A stretch of 39,753 nucleotides of DNA from Parageobacillus thermantarcticus (GTDB taxonomy: Bacteria > Bacillota > Bacilli > Bacillales > Anoxybacillaceae): assembly GCF_900111865.1 (NCBI RefSeq), contig NZ_FOJS01000028.1, forward strand, positions 1 to 39,753. The letters are read 5' to 3'. The position numbers and the translations under genes are program-made. The notes below the pieces were generated by a model, which made no database searches, was not told the origin of the DNA, and saw nothing but the letters and a program-made list of their open reading frames with translations. Shown here piece by piece: positions 1-7,295 of the stretch (positions within the stretch are counted from its first letter, which is position 1; each line of letters opens with the position of its first letter).

Positions 1-23
1 ATATTCGATATACTTTTAGACAT

Positions 24-88
24 AGGTAGGGTTCTCCTTTCTCTGGAATGTTTTTCGTCCAATCAGAGAATACCCTACCTTTTTTCTT
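24..88 (+). terminator. Intrinsic terminator of an unseen upstream gene
   Basis: AGGTAGGGT (24-32) pairs with ACCCTACCT (72-80), an inner TCTCTG/CAGAGA pair adds a second helix, and a T-rich run follows. It would end a plus-strand transcript that starts left of the window. The rest of 90-277 shows no convincing gene. Confidence 0.6.
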
Positions 89-277
89 TTGGTCTAGCAA
101 AATGTGTTACACAAAATTTTATACATCATCGGAACAAGTTATCTACCTATTTTCCGTTTATTTTTGACGGATACAAATGCACAAGAAAGGGGATACTCTT
201 TATTTGCTAATCAAACTATCCCGCCCTTAGTTGAATAAAAAGACATTATCCTATTTAAAGCATCGCCAACCGGTAGT

Positions 278-709
278 TCAAGAGAGACTTTTAGCAAACC
301 CAGTACTTTTTTCTATATATCCCATATGTTTATAAAATTCGTGTGCATTTTTTCGTTCAGGGCGATTTCCACTGTTTAAGACAATTGAATGAGCCCCCTG
401 ATTCCTTGCCCATCTTTCTGCTTCTTTTATTAATAGCTTCCCAATACCTTTATTGCGATAGTTGGAATCCACTACAAAGGCAATAACACGAGCATAAAGT
501 CCATCTTTTTCATAAAGCACCCCGGTACATAATCCAATCATCCCAACGACTTTCCCATTCATCTCGGCAACCAGAGTATGATAACTTGGATTAGACTCAA
601 TATTATTAAATCTTATAGTCATACTTTCCACTGTCGTTGGGTATCCCAACTGCTCCATTAATGAGGCTAATTCAGGTACATCTTTTATAACAGCTTTCCT
701 AATCTTCAT
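278..709 (-). CDS. GNAT family N-acetyltransferase
   Basis: 143-residue single-domain acetyltransferase, the usual length for the GNAT fold. The acetyl-CoA pyrophosphate-binding motif A is visible as R-N-K-G-I-G at residues 85-90, after the beta-4 strand RVIAFVV. The C-terminal N-A-H-E-F-Y-K-H-M-G-Y segment (121-131) is the typical motif B region. The ATG start is preceded by GGAGGAG at good spacing. The substrate cannot be told from the sequence; small-molecule amines or protein N-termini are both possible. It points the same way as the next GNAT gene, 94 bases apart, so the two may be co-transcribed. Confidence 0.9.
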   Translation of the reverse strand: MKIRKAVIKDVPELASLMEQLGYPTTVESMTIRFNNIESNPSYHTLVAEMNGKVVGMIGLCTGVLYEKDGLYARVIAFVVDSNYRNKGIGKLLIKEAERWARNQGAHSIVLNSGNRPERKNAHEFYKHMGYIEKSTGFAKSLS

Positions 710-803
710 ACGGTTTCTCCTCCAATTAAAGACGTAAAACAGTTAATTTATCTATCATCTATTTCACTCTCCTGCCTTTTACTTCAATAAAAAAGAGGAT
801 GAC

Positions 804-1283
804 TCAATAAACTAACTTCTTCACAAATAAAACTCTATCTTGATTTGGTCCATCATAATCTGCATATACAGAGACTCCGTCCACTTCTTTATCTCCGTTT
901 TTTTCGATTTCAAATCCCATTTTCGTATGAAATGCAATGGAAACTTTGTTTACTGGTGAAGTTATACAACGGACGATATTCCGACCATTCTTTTTAACAA
1001 TATTAAAAAATTCATTATAAAGTCGTTTTCCAATACCGTGTTTCCTATAATCCGGATGCACCCCAACAAAGTGTATATATGCTTCTTCTGGATATGTTTG
1101 CGATAGAAAACCGATCAAAAATCCAACGATTTTTCCATCCTTTTCGGCAATGAAACTTGTATTTTGAAAATGGTCGAAGAATAATTTTGGCAACTTATCA
1201 GACATTTGCCTCCCGCCCCACCACTCATTGATTAGTGGAGAGATGACATAGTAGTCTGACCCTTTCACTGAACGGATTTCCAT
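804..1283 (-). CDS. GNAT family N-acetyltransferase
   Basis: 159-residue single-domain GNAT protein. Strand beta-4 ([12 protein letters not shown]) leads into the acetyl-CoA binding motif R-K-H-G-I-G (about residues 80-85), and the later [10 protein letters not shown] segment is the family's motif B signature. The ATG start follows GAGGGGGG. It is not closely similar to the neighbouring acetyltransferase beyond the fold, so a recent tandem duplication is unlikely. Substrate unknown. Confidence 0.9.
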   Translation of the reverse strand: MEIRSVKGSDYYVISPLINEWWGGRQMSDKLPKLFFDHFQNTSFIAEKDGKIVGFLIGFLSQTYPEEAYIHFVGVHPDYRKHGIGKRLYNEFFNIVKKNGRNIVRCITSPVNKVSIAFHTKMGFEIEKNGDKEVDGVSVYADYDGPNQDRVLFVKKLVY

Positions 1284-1594
1284 CTTAATCCCCCCTCATT
1301 ATGTAAAAGTCTATTTAAACTAATACTATCATAAGGGCAAATTTAATGTTATTCCTTCTTTAACTAACCTGCCCCTTAGCCAACCATGAAGTGAACTTTA
1401 ATACATATGATGGAAGGACATTCGTTCTTCCACAGGAAACAACCATGCCGCATCTATGCTTCACCATCAGAAGAATAAATATATGTCAGCTGAAGTCAGA
1501 GGTCGATTACAAACTGATACTTCGAGTTCGTATGGGAGTGCTGCCTTTTTGGGTTCATAAATTTTTAAGATATTTGAATAAAAGAAGCAATGGC
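1284..1594. other. Intergenic stretch, no gene supported
   Basis: All frames in this 311-base stretch were considered. One 75-codon plus-strand frame is open (1391-1618) but has no ribosome binding site and no recognisable domain. It may hold remains of a decayed gene. No clear promoter or terminator was found. Confidence 0.5.
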
Positions 1595-1858
1595 TTATTT
1601 AAACATTGCCCTTGTTAGGTATAAAAAAATTAATCCAGAACCTCCAATAATAAGTAGGAGTGAGATAAAAATTAACCACGTTGATAGAGAAGATGATAAT
1701 GAGAATACGTCTAATATTTCAAGAAAAATAGCTACTTTCTTTTTGTTTGATGGTAATTTTTTATATTCATTCCAACTTTGCTTGAAATATATTACTCCAA
1801 AGGGGAAAAGTCCTATACCTACTACTAACATAATCACACCAATTCCGAAAGTATTCAT
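1595..1858 (-). CDS. Small two-helix membrane protein, unknown function
   Basis: 87 residues when started at the ATG at 1858, which follows AAGGAAGG at six bases; an in-frame ATG 24 bases further upstream has no such site. An N-terminal hydrophobic helix (about residues 3-24, GIGVIMLVVGIGLFPFGVIY) and a second one (about 61-80, LIFISLLLIIGGSGLIFLYL) flank a charged loop with SNKKKVAIF. This predicts a two-pass inner-membrane protein with both ends on the same side. No family is recognised. It stands alone between gene-poor stretches. Confidence 0.6.
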   Translation of the reverse strand: MNTFGIGVIMLVVGIGLFPFGVIYFKQSWNEYKKLPSNKKKVAIFLEILDVFSLSSSLSTWLIFISLLLIIGGSGLIFLYLTRAMFK

Positions 1859-2008
1859 CGTTACCTTCCTTTTTCTTAACATTAGTCTTAACTATCTTGT
1901 CACGTTAGCGAAGCAAACAAAATTTCTCATTTTTCTCACTTCCACCTCACCGAATAACGATTAGTCGCACACGATTTTTCTTGCTTGAATCGTATTCGAT
2001 AAAAATAA

Positions 2009-2042
2009 ATCAAGGGTTCTCACATTTGTGAGAACCCTTGAT
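2009..2042. repeat. 34-bp perfect palindrome
   Basis: Arms of 16 bases (ATCAAGGGTTCTCACA and its exact complement) are separated by only TT. Neither side has a long T run beyond the AT of the arms, so it may be a two-way terminator or the relic of a palindromic mobile element rather than a standard terminator. It lies in a 750-base gene-free stretch beside an IS relic. Confidence 0.8.
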
Positions 2043-2225
2043 CCTAGAGGCTTTTCCCTTATTTTCAGTGCCGATGGTGGGAGTATAACTATATACTATA
2101 AAGGTTGATATTTCAACGTTTTTCAGATGTTCAATTTATTTCTGTGCAAAATTTGTGCAAAATTATTTTTGATTCGCAAATCCATGCAAAAAAGACGGAG
2201 TCTTACTCCGCCTTCTTTTTCTCTG

Positions 2226-2531
2226 TTAAAGAGACCTACTCAAAGCGGTATAATATCCTTCTTGAATGCACGCCTCGATCATCGTTCTGGACAGATATCA
2301 CGTATCGATAAGAGTATAGACGCGATACGGTTTCGTCATCAAGAGAACAGGTTTTACATTTGTTGGGAGCAAACAATCCATTTTCTTGATTCCAGATAAC
2401 TTTTCATTTCTCTCCTTAAAGGCCTCATAAGGAAACGACAAATTTATTGGGTTGCACCGTGTCCATTTAAAAGTGGTATCTTCTCGCCTATTTAAGATAA
2501 AATTTACAAAACTCCTGCTGATCACGATCAT
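2226..2531 (-). pseudogene. IS transposase relic (IS4/IS701-like)
   Basis: The minus strand encodes a fragment ending V-Y-T-L-I-D-T, an in-frame TGA at 2298-2300, and then Y-L-S-R-T-M-I-E-A-C-I-Q-E-G-Y-Y-T in the same frame. If the TGA replaces TGG, the segment reads LIDTWYLSRTMIEAC. That resembles the 'D-S-W-Y-T-S-x-x-L-I' block around a catalytic Asp in IS4/IS701-type DDE transposases. Frame integrity is lost on both sides and no terminal inverted repeats were identified. The family assignment is from memory of the motif and is moderately secure. A short hairpin with a T-rich tail (CGGAGT/ACTCCG near 2195-2220) lies just downstream. Confidence 0.5.
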
Positions 2532-2546
2532 ATGTCATATTATTGC

Positions 2547-2573
2547 TAAAATTTTTCACATTAGTTCCGATAA
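2547..2573 (+). promoter_or_regulatory. Sigma-D (motility/chemotaxis) promoter
   Basis: TAAA at 2547-2550, a 15-base spacer, then TCCGATAA at 2566-2573. The sigma-D consensus of Bacillus is TAAA-N14-16-GCCGATAT, so the -35 is exact and the -10 differs at the ends only. It lies 41 bases upstream of the chemoreceptor start, as expected for a SigD-regulated chemotaxis gene. Confidence 0.8.
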
Positions 2574-2614
2574 TAAGATTAGTAGAAAAAAATTTCTTAA
2601 GGAGGTGGCGTGAA

Positions 2615-3487
2615 GTGAAAAATGTGGCAGAAAAGGGAAAAACAAATGTTGAGGATGTAGAGTTACTCGATGCGTTTCTAAAAGTGGCCCCATACCTGAA
2701 CCAACTTGTACATGAAGACATTACGGTCGGAATTTATGACACAGAAAAGTTAATTGTTAATTATCCGGCTAAAACATTCTCTTTAAATGTACAACCTGGT
2801 GATCCTTTACAAGAAGGCGACATCATCACAAATGCGATCAGACAAAACAAGCTTCTCTCTGCTATTGTTCCAAAGGAACTTTTTGGTGTTGACTTAATTG
2901 CAAAGGCAATGCCTATTCATGACCATAACGGTCGTATTGTAGGCGGTATTGGAATCGGAGTTAATATGGAGAAGGCTATGCAATTATCGGAAATCTCTTC
3001 TAATCTTTCAGCAGTCGTGGAGGAAGTAACTGCAACGATTCAATCAATGGCCGATTCCATCACCGAACTTTCTAATGAAATAACAACAGTTTCAGAAAAG
3101 GCTAAAGAAGTAGCCGAAAATGTTAGTAAAATTGAAGGGATTTCGAATTTGGTAAAAGAAATTGCGGATCGAAGTAATTTGTTAGGACTAAATGCTGCTA
3201 TTGAAGCTGCAAGAGCAGGAGAACATGGTAGAGGTTTTTCCATTGTAGCGGATGAGGTACGGAAAATGGCCAACACCTCGAAACAACATGTCGCAGAAAT
3301 CAATGAAAAAACAAACCAAATGAAGAATCTTATTAAGCAGCTAAATGATTTTATTCAATCAGTAAATGAAGAATCGAGTGCCCAATCAGCAGCTATTGAA
3401 GAACTGTCTGCTACAATGCAAGAAATCAATACAAATATCCAGATGCTTGCAGAAATAGCGAGACAAAATATTGAAATAGAGAAATAA
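2615..3487 (+). CDS. yfmS: Soluble methyl-accepting chemotaxis protein (YfmS-like)
   Basis: 290 residues from a GTG start that follows AAGGAGG at nine bases; the longer open frame upstream has no binding site and runs through the sigma-D promoter. No membrane segment is present. The N-terminal ~120 residues form a small sensor module ending in [14 protein letters not shown]. The C-terminal half is a short signalling coiled coil with the conserved hairpin tip ([20 protein letters not shown]) that contacts CheA/CheW. Length and architecture match B. subtilis YfmS (286 residues), a cytoplasmic chemoreceptor. It shares a promoter with the aldehyde dehydrogenase 19 bases downstream. The ligand is unknown. 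Confidence 0.85.
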   Translation: MKNVAEKGKTNVEDVELLDAFLKVAPYLNQLVHEDITVGIYDTEKLIVNYPAKTFSLNVQPGDPLQEGDIITNAIRQNKLLSAIVPKELFGVDLIAKAMPIHDHNGRIVGGIGIGVNMEKAMQLSEISSNLSAVVEEVTATIQSMADSITELSNEITTVSEKAKEVAENVSKIEGISNLVKEIADRSNLLGLNAAIEAARAGEHGRGFSIVADEVRKMANTSKQHVAEINEKTNQMKNLIKQLNDFIQSVNEESSAQSAAIEELSATMQEINTNIQMLAEIARQNIEIEK

Positions 3488-3506
3488 AATTGGGGGGGCT
3501 AAATTC

Positions 3507-4967
3507 ATGGTAAATTTCAAGTTATTAAATAAGCAATATATCAGTGGAGAATGGAAAGATGGTACTAGCAACAGACAACTGGTAGATTTTAATCCATACA
3601 ACAATGAAATCATTACAACATTTACATGTGCTAGCTTAAAAGACGTTGATGAAGCTTATCAATCCGCAAAAAAAGCCCAAAAAAAGTGGCAACATACGAA
3701 TCCTATTGAAAAAAGAGCCGTTTTTGAAAATGCGGTAAAATATATTGAAGAAAATAAGGAATCTATCGAAAACATCATTATCGAAGAACTTGGCGGAACA
3801 AAACTGAAAGCAGCTTTTGAAATTGATCTTGTTATCAATATTATCAAAGAAGCATCTACATATCCTTTTCGAATGGAAGGAAAAATTTTACCATCACCAG
3901 TTGATGGGAAAGAAAATCGCCTATATCGTATTCCGGTTGGAGTTGTCGGTGTGATTAGTCCTTTTAACTTTCCGTTTTTCCTTTCTATGAAATCGGTCGC
4001 TCCTGCATTAGGAGCAGGGAACGGTGTTGTCCTCAAGCCGCATGAACATACACCTATCACCGGTGGAACGCTCATTGCCAAAATTTTTGAAGAAGCCGGT
4101 CTTCCAAAAGGCCTACTAAATGTTGTTGTAACTGAAATTGAAGAAATTGGCGACGGATTTATTGAACATCCAATTCCAAGGGTTATTTCATTTACAGGCT
4201 CGAGTAAAATTGGAAAACATATCGGGGAAGTTGCTGGGCGTCATTTGAAAAAAGTTTCATTGGAGCTGGGAGGAAATAGTGCTCTGATTGTCTTGGATGA
4301 TGCTGATATTGATCTTGCTGTCAGTGCCGCGGTTTTCAGCCGCTTTACACATCAAGGCCAAATTTGTATGTCAGCGAATCGCATTATCGTTCATGAAAAA
4401 GTATATGATGAATTTTTAACAAAATATGTACGTAAAGTGGCCAGTTTGAAATGCGGTGATCCAAGAGACCCTGAAACAATTATTGGACCATTAATGAATG
4501 AACGGCAAGTTCAAACGATTGTTAACCTTATTGAAACAGGTATAAAAGAAGGCGCAACACCTATTTTAAAAGGAGAAGTGAAAGGAAACGTTGTAGAACC
4601 AGTCATATTTACTGATGTTACGCCTGATATGACGATTGCCAAGGAGGAGCTTTTTGGCCCGGTTGTATGTATTATGAAAGTCGAAAATGACCAGCAGGCG
4701 ATTGAGTATGCTAACAGCAGTGATTTTGGTTTAAGCGGTGCTATCCATACATCAAATATTGAACGCGGAGCGGAGATGGCGAAACAGATTGAAACTGGCA
4801 TGATCCATATTAATGACGGAACCATTAATGATGAACCAGTAGTTGCATTTGGTGGAGAGAAAAATTCAGGTTTAGGACGACTCAACGGCTCGTGGAGCTT
4901 GGATGCATTTACAACTCTTAAATGGATTTCCATTCAACATACACCGAGAAAATACCCATATTCGTGA
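3507..4967 (+). CDS. yfmT: Aldehyde dehydrogenase, YfmT-like (benzaldehyde/vanillin type)
   Basis: 486 residues, a full-length NAD(P)-dependent aldehyde dehydrogenase. Visible active-site residues are N154 (SPFNFP), K177, the F-T-G-S nucleotide-binding turn at 229-232, general base E253 (LELGGNS) and nucleophile C287 (GQICMS). Late motifs EELFGPV and N-S-G-L-G-R are intact. B. subtilis YfmT oxidises aromatic aldehydes such as vanillin and is encoded next to yfmS; the same pairing here is the main ground for the name. A sigma-D promoter upstream of yfmS probably drives both, linking aldehyde oxidation to motility. The exact substrate is inferred. Confidence 0.85.
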   Translation: MVNFKLLNKQYISGEWKDGTSNRQLVDFNPYNNEIITTFTCASLKDVDEAYQSAKKAQKKWQHTNPIEKRAVFENAVKYIEENKESIENIIIEELGGTKLKAAFEIDLVINIIKEASTYPFRMEGKILPSPVDGKENRLYRIPVGVVGVISPFNFPFFLSMKSVAPALGAGNGVVLKPHEHTPITGGTLIAKIFEEAGLPKGLLNVVVTEIEEIGDGFIEHPIPRVISFTGSSKIGKHIGEVAGRHLKKVSLELGGNSALIVLDDADIDLAVSAAVFSRFTHQGQICMSANRIIVHEKVYDEFLTKYVRKVASLKCGDPRDPETIIGPLMNERQVQTIVNLIETGIKEGATPILKGEVKGNVVEPVIFTDVTPDMTIAKEELFGPVVCIMKVENDQQAIEYANSSDFGLSGAIHTSNIERGAEMAKQIETGMIHINDGTINDEPVVAFGGEKNSGLGRLNGSWSLDAFTTLKWISIQHTPRKYPYS

Positions 4968-5011
4968 TCATGATAGAGTCGGTATCCGTCGTTCACTAAG
5001 TGAGTAAATCG

Positions 5012-5044
5012 CTCATAACTCTTTGATACACAAAGGGTTATGAG
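5012..5044 (+). terminator. Probable terminator of yfmS-yfmT
   Basis: CTCATAACTCTTTG (5012-5025) pairs with CAAAGGGTTATGAG (5031-5044) with one mismatch and a five-base loop. The following T-rich tract (TGATTATGTTTT) is weak. Position 45 bases after the dehydrogenase stop supports the role. Confidence 0.55.
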
Positions 5045-5285
5045 TGATTATGTTTTCTCATGTATTCTTACCGGAGCTTCGAGAAGGTCATTGAAAAGCA
5101 TTTTGATTGAAAGTCTTTTTTAAATTTTTTACATTTTTCTTACCTAAGCCAATGTTTCTATCGAAAAACTGATACAGATTGTTCAAAACAATCATCAAGA
5201 CGATAACGGATAAAAACTTTCTAAAAATAGGAAAGAGAAAGTTGGGGAGCTTTTTCTTTCAGCTTGTCGACAAAGCTAAAAGCTC
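5045..5285. other. Gene-free stretch, likely host/prophage junction
   Basis: No supported frame on either strand. The stretch separates the host terminator from the last minus-strand phage gene, so the left attachment site should lie here or in the adjacent hairpins. The other end of the prophage is outside the window, so the core duplicated sequence cannot be defined. Confidence 0.45.
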
Positions 5286-5314
5286 AGCCCTTCTCCGATG
5301 AGAAGGGCTTTTTA
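5286..5314 (+). terminator. Hairpin terminator at the prophage left end
   Basis: AGCCCTTCT (5286-5294), loop CCGATG, AGAAGGGCT (5301-5309), then TTTTT. The T run is on the plus strand, so it would block host transcription entering the phage late genes. On the minus strand the stem also sits at the stop codon of the last phage gene, but without a T run. Confidence 0.6.
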
Positions 5315-5530
5315 CTTGGAATCATCTTCAGCGTCCTCGTGGAAAAACGGATATTTCAGGAGCATTTTCTGGAATAGACCTTCATCCTTGATTGGAAGTC
5401 GACGCTGTGGAGATTTGTAGTAGCACTTCTGATGAATGACAGTGTTGATGATGTCGAGGAAAACTTTGTCGTCGATCTGGACCGGTTCAGAACAAATGGG
5501 ACAGCGCAGTCGGCCGACGATTTTGAACAC
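5312..5530 (-). CDS. Small zinc-finger protein of unknown role
   Basis: 72 residues from a GTG start with an excellent site, GGAGGTGATC. A CPIC pair (C10, C13) and H33-x2-C36 form a likely four-ligand zinc site. The C-terminus is acidic (HEDAEDDSK). It is the last gene of the prophage, downstream of the amidase and its terminator, a common place for accessory 'moron' genes. It therefore needs read-through or its own promoter; none was recognised in the 65-base gap. Function unknown; a nucleic-acid-binding adaptor is possible. Confidence 0.7.
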   Translation of the reverse strand: MFKIVGRLRCPICSEPVQIDDKVFLDIINTVIHQKCYYKSPQRRLPIKDEGLFQKMLLKYPFFHEDAEDDSK

Positions 5531-5561
5531 GGGATCACCTCCATGATGAATATTTCAACAA

Positions 5562-5592
5562 AAACAAAAAAAAGCCCTGCCAGAAGGCAGGG
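5562..5592 (-). terminator. Terminator after the amidase
   Basis: On the minus strand CCCTGCC-TTCT-GGCAGGG is followed by C and eight T. The stem begins four bases after the amidase stop codon. It marks the end of the main late transcript. Confidence 0.85.
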
Positions 5593-5595
5593 TCA

Positions 5596-6297
5596 CTACA
5601 CAATAATCGCAGGGTATCCTTTCTTTTTCAACTCTGCGGCAAGACGTTCTGCATTTTCTTTTTCCGCAAACGCTCCGACTTGTACGCGGTATAATTTTTT
5701 GTCAGACACTTTTTGTTGTGGTTTCGGCTGCGGTTGTGGTTTTGCTTTTTGCGGCAATCCCAAAAATTTTGCAATGCCGCGTGCATGTGCTTCGCCGACT
5801 GCTTTGAGAAACGCTTCGTTTTTCAATAGTTTTGCGTCATTAGAATCGATAAATAAATTCTCGGTCAAAACAGCCGGCATTGCCGTTTCGCGCAGAACAG
5901 CATAGTTAGCCCGTTTTTTGCCGCGATCGGTAATATTTCCGAACTGGCGCATTGCTGCTAGAATTTCGCTATGCAACACGTTTTGCAAAGCGATTGTTCG
6001 AGAAGAAACGCCGCCGTTGTAGACATACGTCTCAAAGCCGGTTCCTTTCCCGGCGTTGATATGCACGCTGACAAATACGTCCGCTCCCCAATCGTTGGCC
6101 ATTTTTGCTCGTTGGCTCAATGTTAGCGTCTCGTCTCCTTTTCGGCTAGTACGCATCGCGAATTCGGTATAATTCGCTTGCAAGTAGTCCATCGCGTATT
6201 CGACGATTCGATGTGTCAAATCTTTCTCTTTCAGCCCATTCGCAACCGCTCCTGGATCGCTGCCGCCGTGTCCTTTGTCCAAGAAGATTTTTTTCAT
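5596..6297 (-). CDS. Endolysin: N-acetylmuramoyl-L-alanine amidase with SPOR-like tail
   Basis: 233 residues. Residues 1-180 are an Amidase_3 zinc domain: KGHGG (H10), E24, SVHIN (H79) and catalytic LTENLF (E146) are all present. A proline/lysine/glutamine linker (about 184-199) joins a short SPOR-type peptidoglycan-binding repeat (201-233, YRVQVGAFAEKENAERLA). No signal peptide is seen, so export would depend on the holin. The start follows AAAGGAGAGG. It overlaps the holin gene by four bases (ATGA), giving a holin-endolysin lysis cassette. It cleaves the bond between N-acetylmuramic acid and L-alanine to release virions. Confidence 0.93.
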   Translation of the reverse strand: MKKIFLDKGHGGSDPGAVANGLKEKDLTHRIVEYAMDYLQANYTEFAMRTSRKGDETLTLSQRAKMANDWGADVFVSVHINAGKGTGFETYVYNGGVSSRTIALQNVLHSEILAAMRQFGNITDRGKKRANYAVLRETAMPAVLTENLFIDSNDAKLLKNEAFLKAVGEAHARGIAKFLGLPQKAKPQPQPKPQQKVSDKKLYRVQVGAFAEKENAERLAAELKKKGYPAIIV

Positions 6298-6497
6298 TTT
6301 GTATCCTCTCCTTTATCTTGATACCATTTTCCTTCTTTCGGATTAGAAATGATTCCTAACATAATCAAAATGGTTAAAATGCTGTTGACATAAGCGTCAT
6401 ATCTCTCTGGTGTGATATGAACCCCTGCATCTTGAAGGAGCATAAAAAGAAGTGAAGCCACCGATACCCATAAACCATAATTTTTAAAACGCTCCAT
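6294..6497 (-). CDS. Holin (phi-LC3 / phage_holin_1 type)
   Basis: 67 residues from the ATG at 6497. A first hydrophobic helix (LWVSVASLLFMLLQ) and a second (VNSILTILIMLGII) are followed by S-N-P-K-E-G and a charged tail, the pattern of the phi-LC3 holin family. A GTG 12 bases upstream lies against the AAAGGGGG site and is less likely. It forms the membrane lesion that lets the amidase reach the wall. Confidence 0.85.
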   Translation of the reverse strand: MERFKNYGLWVSVASLLFMLLQDAGVHITPERYDAYVNSILTILIMLGIISNPKEGKWYQDKGEDTK

Positions 6498-6498
6498 C

Positions 6499-6738
6499 TT
6501 ACACACCACCCCCTTTCAACGCAGCAAAAACAATGGCTACGATGCCGCCGACTACCGAAACAATTATTGCGTTCGTGATCGTTCGTCGTAGCCATTTTGT
6601 ATCGTCCTTGATTGCTCGAATGTCATCGCGCATATCTTTGATGTTTGCCTCCGCGACCGCGAGACGAGTTTTGACATCGACCATGTCATCACGGAGCATT
6701 GTCACATCTGCTTCCAATTTTGCGACACGTTGTTCCAT
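6499..6738 (-). CDS. xhlA: XhlA-like holin-associated membrane protein
   Basis: 79 residues from the ATG at 6738, eight bases after AGAAAGGA; another ATG nine bases upstream abuts that site. An N-terminal coiled coil (MEQRVAKLEADV onward to about residue 50) ends in K-W-L-R-R and a single C-terminal membrane helix (TNAIIVSVVGGIVAIVFAAL). This is the haemolysin XhlA architecture of PBSX, where XhlA works with the holin XhlB in lysis. Gene order, XhlA then holin then amidase, is the same as in PBSX-type lysis modules. Confidence 0.85.
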   Translation of the reverse strand: MEQRVAKLEADVTMLRDDMVDVKTRLAVAEANIKDMRDDIRAIKDDTKWLRRTITNAIIVSVVGGIVAIVFAALKGGGV

Positions 6739-6756
6739 CTGCGTCATCCTTTCTGT

Positions 6757-6948
6757 CTATTCTCGAACAGGAACGACTGCCTTGATCGACCGCGCATCAA
6801 TAATCACGTTGCCAATGACAACGACATAATCCGGAGTGTCATGATTTTGCGCAGCTTTGATTTGCTCATATAAAGCTTTAGCATCAAACTTTTCCACTTC
6901 TGTAATATGTTCTTCTCCACCGTGTTCAACGATTTTCACTTTTGTCAT
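6757..6948 (-). CDS. Small late protein, unknown
   Basis: 63 residues, ATG preceded by AGGAGAAAT. Two short beta-rich segments (MTKVKIVEH and DYVVVIGNVIIDARSIKAVVPV) surround a helix. No membrane segment or cysteine. Located between the tail genes and the lysis cassette, where siphophages often keep small tail-accessory proteins such as XkdX; no similarity to XkdX is seen. Function not recognised. Confidence 0.65.
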   Translation of the reverse strand: MTKVKIVEHGGEEHITEVEKFDAKALYEQIKAAQNHDTPDYVVVIGNVIIDARSIKAVVPVRE

Positions 6949-6971
6949 TTCCTATTTCTCCTTTCATACAA

Positions 6972-6996
6972 AATATAAAAAGCCCTATTTAGGGCT
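6972..6996 (-). terminator. Terminator between tail and lysis genes
   Basis: AGCCCTA (6981-6987) and TAGGGCT (6990-6996) form the stem. On the minus strand it is followed by TTTTTATATTTTG. It overlaps the stop codon at 6989. Downstream lysis genes may be reached by partial read-through. Confidence 0.65.
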
Positions 6997-7282
6997 TCAA
7001 ATCTTCCCGTACATAGCGCATTAATAACCTTACATAATATCGCTGAATTTCTTCCTCGACTGGCAGATCGCCTGTTTGAAAAGGTTCATCTGTGTCATCT
7101 GGTGGGATGTTCATGTTTAATATCTCAATGGCGCCGCATTCCGGACACTGAACCGAAACATTTTCAAATTGGTTAAATTCCGGTAGAAAACGAGCATTTT
7201 TTTGCGGCACTTTCGTTTTATATTCCATTTGACAAAAAGCGCATTGTATCGTCATCGTTTGACCAATAAGTGATTTTAGCAC
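6989..7282 (-). CDS. Zinc-ribbon protein downstream of the tail fibre gene
   Basis: 97 residues from a GTG start nine bases after AAGGGG. An ATG nine bases upstream touches that site, and a further in-frame ATG at 7333 lies inside the preceding gene, so the start is uncertain. Two cysteine pairs, C-A-F-C and C-P-E-C, are about 35-45 residues apart and make a zinc ribbon. The C-terminus is charged and helical. Function unknown; its place after the tail tip gene suggests a late role such as assembly or lysis control. Confidence 0.65.
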   Translation of the reverse strand: MLKSLIGQTMTIQCAFCQMEYKTKVPQKNARFLPEFNQFENVSVQCPECGAIEILNMNIPPDDTDEPFQTGDLPVEEEIQRYYVRLLMRYVREDLKP

Positions 7283-7295
7283 GGTATTCATCCCC

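Noticed and set aside
1391-1618. 75-codon plus-strand frame after the second GNAT gene
   Set aside because: No ribosome site, no domain, and codon use unlike a gene.
1590-1964. 124-codon plus-strand frame opposite the small membrane protein
   Set aside because: The opposite frame has a good ribosome site and two clear membrane helices.
2043-2225. Possible relic of an integrase gene end or old attachment site (two TGTGCAAAAT-like repeats near 2142-2164)
   Set aside because: No integrase frame could be read and no matching attachment sequence exists in the window.
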